Origin: Artemisia argyi
Lineage: Eukaryota > Streptophyta > Magnoliopsida > Asterales > Asteraceae
DNA length: 64,000 nt
Reading direction: 5' to 3'
Assembly: GCA_030686995.1 (NCBI GenBank)
Contig: CM060695.1
Span: 101,894,871-101,958,870 of the forward strand
This document shows positions 55,236-64,000 of this stretch, piece after piece. Numbering within the stretch: position 1 is the stretch's first letter; each line of letters begins with the position of its first letter. Position numbers and translations under genes: made by a program. The notes below the pieces were generated by a model that saw nothing but the letters and a program-made list of their open reading frames with translations, searched no databases and was not told where the DNA came from.

Positions 55236-58200
55236 AATCTCCCCCTAAGGGAGGTCACCCCGGAAGTTAAACTTAGAATTCTAGCACTCTATTACAAGAT
55301 TGTAAATTCGTAGCTCATAGTCTTTGATTCTTCAAGTTCAACAATCTTTGTACTTTCAGCAGTGAGCTTTTGATGACAATCCATTGGTCTTGGATGATCT
55401 TTGAGCAATCTTGTGGATGTCATCCAAAGTTCTTCTTCAGGTCATCTTTAGCAATATCGTATCCATGTGATGTATTGATCTTTGGACCGACATGCTCGCA
55501 CTTTTCTGGATCATGATTCACAGCATCAGAGTTTCGGAAGCATTGCTGAAGGCCTTTCAAGTATCATGACTTCTTAAATTATGATGGTGAAGTGTGAGCA
55601 TGAGGTGATGGATTAGCATCTTTTCAGCCATCATCAGCAATCGCCTGTTATTTCTGCAAGTAAATAGTTAATAACAAATCATCTGGCACTTATAGGTTCG
55701 GAATTCGAGATCGTAAGTCGCATAGTGTGAAAACTTTCTCTAATCCTTTCCAAGGCCATTCCTGAATCGGATACCCCCGAAAGAGCTTACAAGATCTACC
55801 GAAGTACATCAACGTTTCAGGTGAGTCGCTGGAGTTCACCCACGACTATAGACTGTTTGAAACTGCTATGACCACTAAGCGTAATCCACAAGAAATTACC
55901 GAAGTGACCTGCTTTCAGGACTGTTTGATGTTGACCCTGGTAGGAATTTCCATTCAATCAATGAGAATTACAGTTGTAAATTCCCTCATAAATGTTCTTG
56001 GTAGATTGCTATGATCTACGTAAGACTCTTAAATTTACATCTAGTGCCCTTAATGTTGATACGCCAGTGTACAAGTATCACATGTTCCTATGAGATCATT
56101 TGATGTATCTCGTGGCTCTAGACTCGATAAGTGCAATTTTGGTAGTCGAAGACTGGAGCGGTGTCTCCTGTTTCAATATCAACATTGCTCGTAGTGAGTG
56201 GTCGACAGATTATGCAGGGATCCCCGTGAGAATGAAACAAGTCCTTTTAAGAGAACTTGAATGGCTTAGAATGTTAAGTGCAGTGCGTCACTGGGTCCAT
56301 GACTTCTTTGTCTTCAATACCGGTGTCACTTTAGTAACAACCATTAGCAAATGAGTTGAACCCGGTTTCTGCCCTAAGGTTGAATAATTGGAGGGCTATT
56401 TCTTTTCACCCTTTCTCATTACTTTTCTTTTTAATTCTTCAACCCCTTCTCTCTCCTTTCTCATATTACTCCTTTTATTCATAATCATACCTAAGGACTT
56501 TCTAATACTAACTATTCGGTATTTTCCTTAGGTAGATCCCTCCGGATCTGGCGGATCATAGGATGGTTTTCCTAACCTTAGCCACCTTATAGCTTCATGA
56601 CTATCCTATGTTGCCATAAACCAAAACTTTGAAAAATCTCTCAAAGTGTTTATGATTATGAAAAATCTCTCAAAAGAGTTTTATAATTTTCAAGTGCTCC
56701 CCCTTAACATGTGCTCATATGATTTTATTTAAAATTTGCTCATGATGGGTAGAGTTTGCAGTTTTTGAATTGATCCAACTTCAGTGAACATGACCGATTT
56801 GAGACACGCTTACATCACTAGATAACCTAGCTTGAAATTATTACCCGGCCTGGTCAAGTCCAAAAAAGGTTTCTCGAAACGGTACGCTCTACTTAGATAA
56901 GTCCTCTTCGAGACACGCTTACATCACTAGTTAAACTAGATTGAAATTATTACCCGGACATGACAAGTTCTTTCGATTAATGACATTTTATGTTTCATCA
57001 ATTCATTGCTCCCCCTCAATATATACGAAAGAGTTTAGCACATATGGGAGAACTTACGTTTAAGACCAAACAATCACATTTATATCAGACTACATATTTA
57101 AATCACATTTTCTCCCCCGATCAAAAATTTTAAACCATTTGAGATTTGTGATCCCAAGTGATTTAAATAAGTTAGAAAAGTTTGGGAGAAAATATGGTCA
57201 TGAAAAATTCATATTCTGGCACATAACAACCACATTTTGTTCACTGATTATTTTGTACAAAGAAACTTGTTTTGATGATATAGAATTATGAAACCATTCT
57301 CCCCCTCAATCGATGACCCATTTTCTATTTATCATTTTAATGAAAAATTTTAATTCTTTGTCATCGATTGAGTGGCAAATTTCATGCAAACATTCAAGTC
57401 TGATTGGATTTAAAAAAAAAATCATGGTACCACCAAGTAGTAGTACAAATACTTTCCAGAAGAATCATAGATGGGAAAGTATTTGCGATGTAAAGAAGAC
57501 TTCTCTTCTTATACGAGAAATGATGCACTGAAACGTACATCAAGTCGAGGGTGCATGGATGTAAAGTAATCCATGCCCGGGAGAACTTAATCACCCGTTG
57601 ACAGGAACAACCGTATTTTTGGCGACGAGCTTTCCCCATTTTGAAGAATGGGCTGCTATCTGAAGTAATAGCAAGCCGTTTTGAAAGAAGATTTTGAGGA
57701 GCGACATGTTTTAGAAAACATTATTATTTAAACAAAAAGAAAAAAAACTCTCGCTCAAGCATATGTATGTCTATGTGTCATTATTGAATGACATTTCTAG
57801 AGATGTACATAATATTGATTACACGAGAGACATATCGCGAGAAGAACGTGGATCCCCAAATGCAGCTGGGGTCCGTTTGGTTAGCCCACACAAATTCAAG
57901 AGTTACAGGATTCATAGATGCAATGATATTCTTAGTGGAAATTTCACTGTTGGATGCAATGGTCCTAGTATCAAGGCATTGTGTCTCTAAAGGAAGAATT
58001 CTACCAGTTGGCTTCCTTCCTTAACAATCACAAGCGTAGGATTGGCATCCTAATTAAGGGGCACTGGTTTCCTAAAGTGAATTTTCTTCCAGTGGGTCTC
58101 CACTGATAACCAACATTAGCAAATGCTTTTCCTGTGGGTCTCCATTGATAGCCAGCATTGGTGAATATCTTTCCAGGTACTTTCCAAACACGTTTTTTCA

Positions 58201-58310
58201 GTTTAGATTTCCTAACAGTTTTTACTAGGGATCGTTTAGAGGACATTAAAAATGACACATCACAATCATCATGATTACCAGAAATTAAACAGTCATTACA
58301 TGTTCCTAAC
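55236..58310 (-). mobile_element. Element G internal region: RT-less deletion derivative
   Basis: From 58310 down, about 450 bp match the end of the E coiled-coil linker (CNDCLISGNHDDC, then repeated GYQWRPTG and FTLGNQCPL on the minus strand, 58300-58050) and continue to the GGGGATCCAC segment (57857-57848). There the sequence jumps directly to DNA that in E lies after RNase H (E about 24690). Protease, integrase, RT and RNase H, about 3.6 kb, are absent. The remaining 2.6 kb to the PPT is 3' non-coding DNA shared with E. No 5' LTR is present, so the copy is also 5'-truncated. Confidence 0.78.
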
Positions 58311-58381
58311 AACCCACACCCGCTGCTCGCGATATAGGTGGTGGCGTCGTGACCAAGGCACGAGTTATACGAATCTTTCAT

Positions 58382-59330
58382 TTTTTTAATCTTCTAACTC
58401 ATTCTGTGTTTGTGTAACGTGTTCGTGTGTTTTTGCGCTTTTGTGTGGGCGTGTTTTTCTTTTTTTAGGTCTTGAAGCTGCCAAAGAAAGAAGAGGAACC
58501 GTCAAAGAAAAAGGAAGAAATGTTAAAATGTTTTGTTTTGTTTTTCATTTTATAACCTTGTAACTATATTAGTATATATTATTAGTTTCTGATACTTTAT
58601 TCGTTTTAAAGTTAATCTTTTGTGGATTTATGTTGTTAATTGTTATTTTTTTTTTACTCTCTAACATGTATGAAATTTGATTTGTTTAAGATATGCAATG
58701 TTTTTGAATATTATGTTTTATGTTATTTAAATAAAAAATTAAATAATAATTAAAAAAATAAAATTTGTAAAGTTCAAATAGTGTCATGTAACTTAGAGAC
58801 GAGAGATGTGTTTTTGACTAAGTTATAAGTTACAAGTTACAAAGTAGAAATCTCACGCGAAAGCACTTTTTGCTATAAAACGAGCATATGACTCCACACC
58901 TCACATTGTGCTCTAAGAGATGTTAATCGAAAGAAAAAAAGTATACTCGTGGAATTAGTCTTACCACAATCGTGGTTAATTTTATTCTGTTTGGAAACGG
59001 TAGGATAAAGAAAAAAGTGTGTAGAATATGAATGGATGGAAAAGATGTGTTTCAAAGCTCCATGAGATATATGCCACGTGTAACAACAACATGACAGCTG
59101 TCCCAAAGTGGTCACGCTGAAGAGGTTGGTTAAAGGTTGACGGCTAATAAGACGGCTGCAAGCGTGGAGAGGCAGATATATGATACGACGGTGGGGTTAT
59201 GTTTCCATGTGGTTGAATTCACCCACTGCTTTAAATTGTGGAACCTTGTTAAGAATATCGTTATTTGTAGTGTGGGCCCACTTTCAACTTTTAAAATGGG
59301 TCCCACTTAACTTTCGTCTGTTAGTGTCTG
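58382..59330. other. Intergenic DNA upstream of TPP, with a possible stray terminal exon
   Basis: At 58468 a splice-acceptor-like TTTCTTTTTTTAG precedes GTCTTGAAGCTGCCAAAG, which could read VLKLPKKEEEPSKKKEEMLK before a stop. It might be the last exon of a gene cut off by the G insertion, or chance. The rest is AT-rich with no frame of note and holds the distal TPP promoter. Confidence 0.25.
59075..59080. promoter_or_regulatory. G-box/ABRE core upstream of TPP
   Basis: CACGTG in the context GCCACGTGTA, about 265 bp upstream of the TATA box. This core is bound by bZIP and bHLH factors, including ABA-response factors. It is position-compatible with TPP regulation but unproven. Confidence 0.4.
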
Positions 59331-59338
59331 GTTGCAAC

Positions 59339-59345
59339 TATAAAG
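59339..59345 (+). promoter_or_regulatory. TATA box of TPP
   Basis: TATAAAG, followed about 50 bp later by a CT-rich leader (CTCTCTCTCTTTCTC). It predicts a transcription start near 59370 and a 5' UTR of about 105 nt before the ATG at 59477. Confidence 0.6.
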
Positions 59346-59476
59346 GATACCGAACTTACCTCTCAATCCTACACCTCCACTCCAATCTCTCTCTCTTTCT
59401 CTATTGCTTCTAGTTGCAGTTACAATTTTGGTTATATTCACCCTTTTAATATATATTACTACAGTTTTGTAAAATA

Positions 59477-62400
59477 ATGACGAAACAAAAAGCTGTGGTT
59501 GGGGATGGGAAGTCAGGTATTGATATGAGTTTAGCCGTGGTACCAACGGCATTATTCACAGCAGATGTGAAGAAACCCCCGTTGATGCCCGGTGGATATA
59601 TACAAATATCCAAGAAAAAGTTGTTAAAAAATCTTGAAATCAGTAGTGGAGCAAGGATTAACGCTTGGGTTGAGTCAATGAGAGCTTCTTCACCGACCTC
59701 GAATCGGCAAGATAAAACTACATGGATGGTCAGTTCAGTCGTATTGTTTTTATGTTTTTTTTTTATTGATGTCAAAAGGGGGTTTATGAAATAAATATGT
59801 GTGTATGAATATGATGAAACAGGATAGACATCCATCTGCTTTGAATTCGTTTGATGAGATAACCAATGCGTCAAGAGGGAAACAAATTGTTATGTTTCTT
59901 GACTACGATGGGACACTTTCGCCAATAGTTGATGACCCTGATCGTGCTTACATGTCTGATGCGGTACGAAGTTTAGAAATATATACTGTAGGAAACAAAA
60001 AAAGTTTTTTTTCCTAGAAATCAGTTTCAAGTCTAGCGGTTGCAAGATGACTGACCATCATACTAATATTTATTTGATGTTATGCTAGATGCGGGCAACT
60101 GTAAGGAAATTGGCAGGATGTTTTCCAACTGCAATCGTGAGTGGTAGATGCCGAGATAAGGTGTATAACTTTGTTAAACTAGCAGAGTTGTACTATGCTG
60201 GAAGCCATGGAATGGACATAAAAGGCCCATCAAAAGGGTCAAAATACATGAAAGTGAGTTACTTTTACTCCCAAATTATATTTTGCATATTTAAACTTTC
60301 TTGGTTAACTTATATGTGGTGGTGTTATTTTCAGAGTCCACCGAGTGTTCTTTGCCAACCTGCCAGTGAATTCTTACCTATGATTGATGAGGTTTGTCAC
60401 TATCACCTTACCAGCCTTTTTCTCTTTTGACCAATTTACCACGGATAAAAAGGATATAATCTATATCTTGCTATATTATAAAGGAGGAATGCCTTCTAAT
60501 TTTAGCATGCTTAATTTTAAGCCTTACAAATTAATAAGCTTAAAGTACAAGTGATGAGATATAATTAAACATTTACAAGTTAATAAGCTTAAAGTACATA
60601 CCAATTTTCCCCTCATTTAATTCTAACATATCATTAATACTAACATTAAATATAATAAATAAAACATTATGTACATTAAATACAATTAATTAACCGGACA
60701 ATAAATACAATTAATGCACTTATTAAAACACCCCTTACATAAGAAATACAAATTATCAAGCATATTGTACAACCAACTTAAACACAATTCCTGCATTAAA
60801 TCTCACTAATACAAATAATAAAGCACATTATACAAATATTCAAGTCCGAACGGGCAACGGGTCAAATGGGCTCGAGCCCGAACAGGCATGGGCCAAACGG
60901 GCTCGAGCCTGAACGGACACGAGCCAACGGGCTCGAGCCCGATCGGACACGAGCGAAACGAAATTTTAATTTAGGGTACCCGCCGCTGCAACGCGCGGGT
61001 ACCCTGCTAGTACTAAATAATAAAAGGAGGATTACAAATGTGACATGGCACCCCTTGCCTAGGTGGAAACCCCATTGTCTTGTGCGAGATGAATACATAT
61101 CACCTCCCTTGTATAATTTTCTTTCATACCCAATAATAGAATGATTCTTTTAATGGTTAAAGCCTCACGAGAGTATGAAACAATTTGTTTATATTCTTTT
61201 TTTTGGGCAAAAGTTGGTAACTTCTATCAACAACTTCAACAAAGGTTTACGGGATTCTTTTGATAAGGTGTTGAAATTTTGATGATTTCAGGTTTATGGG
61301 ATTCTTTAGTTAATGGGTTGAAATATTGATGATTTCAGGTTTATGGGATACTTATAGAGAAAACAAAATCAACGCCAGGGGCAAAAGTGGAAAACAATAA
61401 ATTTTGTTTGTCTGTGCATTTCCGATGTGTTGAAGAAAAGAAATGGAGTGAGTTGGCTGCCCAAGTGAGATCAGTCCTCAAGGACTACCCAAAGCTTCGA
61501 TTATCTCAAGGAAGAAAGGTTAGATTTGTCTGTAAACATGACGAGTATCTTTTTGTGTCTTCATTGGTGATATAGGGTTGTTTGTTTAGTCTTAGATATA
61601 GTTCAATTTTCCAGTTTAGTTTATGACTTGTAATGTTATTATGACTTAAAAGATGAAAAATAAGCTATTAAGTCAGAAAACAAGCCAAAATAGTGGAAAC
61701 AAATAAACCCGCAAACTTAAGTAAGCTCAAACGAACACTCCCTTTTAAATAGCGTTAAGACATAAATCTCACTATTTGTTTAATATCCAGGTTTTAGAGA
61801 TCCGGCCCACCATTAAATGGGACAAAGGCAAGGCTCTAGAGTTTTTGTTGGAGTCACTTGGTATGTGTCATTGTTTTAGCATTTCTATATAAATATGCTT
61901 ATTAGTTACAGTTATGTGGTTTGAAAAACGATAAAATACTCGTGTAACTGACATGCTTGATTGGTATGTCTATTTTTTCAGGTTATGCCAACTGTACTGA
62001 TGTATTCCCTATTTACATTGGTGATGATCGTACTGATGAAGACGCCTTCAAGGTCAGTTTTTGATCTATGATGTGTTAAACATTTTCTGTATTCAGTGTC
62101 GAAAATAGAGGTCATTTGGGAAAAGGCGTGGTTCTAAGCACTATTTTCCTGGAAGGATAAATAATTTATATGTGGTATAATTTTAGGTACTAAGAGAAAG
62201 GGGACAAGGTTTTGGCATTCTTGTGTCTAAAATTCCCAAGGACACAAATGCATCTTATTCTTTGCAAGAACCATCCGAGGCAAGTATTCACAAATATTCT
62301 GTTCCTTTTTCATTACTTTCTGTCTGTGATAGGAGTATATATTTTGTCATATAATCCAAAGTAGGAGTAATATGTTCGTGTCTTTTTATTTCTTTTGATT

Positions 62401-62746
62401 TTAAAGTTGTTTACTTAGCAAGTCCAACTTACCCTCTTGATCCTTCTTTGTTACTCACACTTTTCACTGCAAAATAATAGAGTAAAACTAGCTTTTGTTA
62501 ATTTTTATTCGGTTTAAATAATAGATGAATGGCACTATAGGTTCACCGTAACTTATACAGGTGATGGAATTTTTACGACTAGTTTGAGTTTTTTGACATG
62601 TTCTTTATTGGTGGTCGAGAATTAAGTGTAAATATTTTCGGTGATCTAAAGTATGTCTACTACCGTAACTTTTACAGGTGATGGAATTTTTACAACAACT
62701 AGTTGATTGGAAACGGCGTTCATTAATTATGAGAGGGCGATTTTGA
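59477..62746 (+). CDS. TPP: Trehalose-6-phosphate phosphatase (9 exons, 365 aa)
   Basis: Removes phosphate from trehalose-6-phosphate to give trehalose, the second step of trehalose synthesis, which sets the level of the sugar signal T6P. Exons: 59477-59728, 59823-59963, 60089-60253, 60335-60391, 61339-61518, 61791-61860, 61982-62052, 62187-62279, 62678-62746; the phases close without stops. The HAD-phosphatase nucleophile motif DYDGT is at residues 111-115, with [18 protein letters not shown] around it. [20 protein letters not shown] and GSHGMDI lie in exon 3, [15 protein letters not shown] in exon 5, [11 protein letters not shown] in exon 6 and GDDRTDED (302-309) in exon 7. Length is normal for plant TPPs. 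It ends in [12 protein letters not shown]. Intron 8 begins GC rather than GT. Introns 4 and 8 contain duplicated acceptors, and intron 4 a Helitron. It looks functional. Confidence 0.92.
60460..61010 (+). mobile_element. Non-autonomous Helitron in TPP intron 4
   Basis: Starts TCTATATCTTGCTATATTAT after an A and ends CTAG before a T, as expected for Helitron insertion between A and T. A perfect 10-bp stem GGGTACCCGC/GCGGGTACCC with an 11-nt loop (60974-61004) lies 2 bp before the terminal CTAG. 551 bp, no coding capacity. It contains three ~30-bp repeats with GGGCTCGAGCC (60865-60960). It adds over half a kilobase to intron 4. Confidence 0.8.
60865..60960. repeat. ~30-bp GC-rich tandem repeats inside the Helitron
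   Basis: Three copies of a unit holding the palindrome GGGCTCGAGCC(C/T) and GAACGGACACGAGCC-like sequence. These produce the artefactual open frames on both strands here. Confidence 0.8.
61243..61345 (+). repeat. 47-bp triplication of the exon 5 splice acceptor
   Basis: The sequence AG|GTTTA(C/T)GGGAT(T/A)CTT occurs with exon-like starts at 61245, 61292 and 61339, exactly 47 bp apart. Only the last continues the TPP frame; the first gives VYGILLIRC then stop and the second VYGIL then stop. Confidence 0.85.
62544..62593 (+). repeat. Duplicate of the exon 9 acceptor and start
   Basis: ACTTATACAG|GTGATGGAATTTTTAC at 62551-62576 repeats the true junction ACTTTTACAG|GTGATGGAATTTTTAC at 62668-62693, 117 bp upstream. 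Used as an exon from 62561 it encodes VMEFLRLV and stops at 62587. Confidence 0.8.
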
Positions 62747-64000
62747 ACAAGTGAAGGGTCAGAAGTACCAAAATTAAATTTTGGAAACTAGTATGGGCAT
62801 TGTGTATGACTTAATGACTGTATGTAAATAGGGTATGTGATGAATATAAGTGTATTTAATCTTGTCTAACAAAATAGAAAGGACAAGACGGATAAAAATA
62901 GGGTAGCTTTTGGTCATGGTTTTTCCTTTTAGGCGTTTGTACATCTTGTGACACCCTGTATAACAAGGGAAGAACAATTGTATTTTGCAAGGTATCTAAT
63001 GAATATATTGGTCTTTTATCTTCTTTCTAATTTCAGTAGTGTTTCATGGATTTTATTTTATTTGAGACACCCTTAAAACTAACGAACAATGGACTTCTTA
63101 ATTTGGTCACCATGTGTGTGATAGTTGGTTGACTAGGCCGATTTTATTAATGTGTCTATCACAGATATATACGCGAGTGAACGTTACATGTAATTGACAT
63201 GACTCGCTTATGAGGTGATATTGAGAGTGTTTTTACAGTTTTCCAAATGTTCTTGGACATTTATAATAACTAATGTTTTGTCATAAAAGATGCCAAGACA
63301 AAAGGTCTCAAATGGGGCGATATGTCTCTCAGAAACATGTGCACCGTGATTTCGGACCTTAACAATGTTTGTACCGTTGAGCAGATTAAGACTAGTAGTA
63401 ATTAGCGGTTGAAGACGCGTGCTTTGCTTTCATGGCACCCTGAAGAGGTGGCGTCTCCTTACTACACTTCTAACTATTTTCCCATAATTGAGAGAGTCAA
63501 GACGATCTTCCTTTTCTTTTGCCCTAAGCCCCAGTCATCCGTGGAGCCTTTTCATAGCTCCGAATCGTATCTCTTGGAGAGAGGCGCAGAAGCTCTCCCT
63601 TTGCCTCAGGGGCCCTTCCACCACTTCGACTGATGCGGACGTGGTTCTCTCGTCGTGAAAGAAGTCACCCGATATGACGCGTTGAAGTTGTAGTTTTGGG
63701 AGAACTAGGTCATCAGTTGTTGGTGTGTGTGTGATTTTTAGTTTTTGTGATATTTTTGTTTAAGTGGGCTTTTTCGTGGTGATGTTTGTGTGTTATTAAT
63801 GTTGGTTAAGGAAAGAGAAGCTAACGTAAAGTTGAGTTTACGGTGATAATGTTGACCAATGAAGGTTTATTAAACCACTGTGACTAAAAGTTACTAGAAG
63901 TTACCAGATACACATAATTTTTTTTAATAACTAATATAGGTGCTTGAATCAGTTAAAAATCGATTTACTTATATTAGATTTAAGAGTTAACCACATTTTT
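62747..64000. other. TPP downstream region, unassigned
   Basis: The TPP 3' UTR must lie at the start. The stretch 63289-63636 has an unusually open plus-strand frame (one TAG at 63403; SWHPEEVASPYYTSNYFPII and later ERGAEALPLPQGP) and higher GC than its surroundings. I do not recognise a protein family and there is no good start codon, so it is not called a gene. Nothing else is seen to the window end. Confidence 0.4.

Noticed and set aside
60862..61144. Open frames on both strands in TPP intron 4
   Set aside because: Produced by GC-rich 30-bp repeats inside the Helitron.
1..64000. Endogenous pararetrovirus or other integrated virus
   Set aside because: All RT regions with context have Copia order (integrase before RT) with LTRs, PBS and PPT, or belong to Gypsy elements. 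No movement protein or coat motif seen.

Overview
The window reads as plant nuclear DNA, very probably from the daisy family (Asteraceae). It is AT-rich, the one clear host gene has introns, and almost everything else is Copia and Gypsy LTR retrotransposons. The family call is inference from memory: several polyprotein remnants (the long coiled-coil gag linker of element E, the extra ORF of element F, the RT-less Gypsy polyprotein of element C) resemble repeat proteins I recall as abundant in Tanacetum/Artemisia-type genomes. No search was possible.

Layout. (1) 1-13686: a Sirevirus-like Copia element A (+ strand; RT/RNase H end, multiplied polypurine tracts, 3' LTR). A second Sirevirus-like element B (minus strand; gag remnant and 5' LTR) broke into its RT, and an RT-less Athila-like Gypsy element C (3666-12425, target duplication ATATC) broke into its 3' LTR. 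(2) 13687-14106: two inverted copies of a Gypsy LTR terminus facing each other. (3) 14376-48743: a putative non-autonomous DNA transposon split by Copia element E (14916-48445, target duplication ACCTA). E is itself split by Copia element F (minus strand, 24856-36749) and by a young Gypsy chromovirus-like element D (37802-48121, target duplication AATAT). (4) 48744-54894: an LTR-like piece I, AT-rich DNA, a tRNA-like piece, and a Copia remnant J split by a Gypsy LTR H. (5) 54895-58310: element G, a relative of E that has lost PR-IN-RT-RNase H. (6) 58382-64000: promoter and nine exons of a trehalose-6-phosphate phosphatase gene (59477-62746) with a Helitron in intron 4, then unassigned downstream DNA.

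How parts relate. Host function is confined to the TPP gene, which dephosphorylates trehalose-6-phosphate to trehalose. The rest is a layered record of insertions. Four exact joins (three 5-bp target duplications and one insertion between A and T) and LTR-LTR divergence judged by eye (D about 0.5%, F about 3%, E about 4-5%, C about 7%) give an order of events consistent with the nesting. Elements C, D and G have lost some or all of the catalytic genes, so their spread would have needed enzymes supplied in trans.

The most unusual signal is in the Gypsy LTRs. Elements C, H and I each carry 13-bp palindromes centred on CGGCG/CGCCG, arranged as pairs about 23 bp apart and repeated about every 77 bp (C and H) or 95 bp (I), next to the TATA box. 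The arms of the palindrome differ between the three families while the dyad symmetry is kept. Element F also carries an intact antisense ORF with its own TATA box, divergent from an extra sense ORF.
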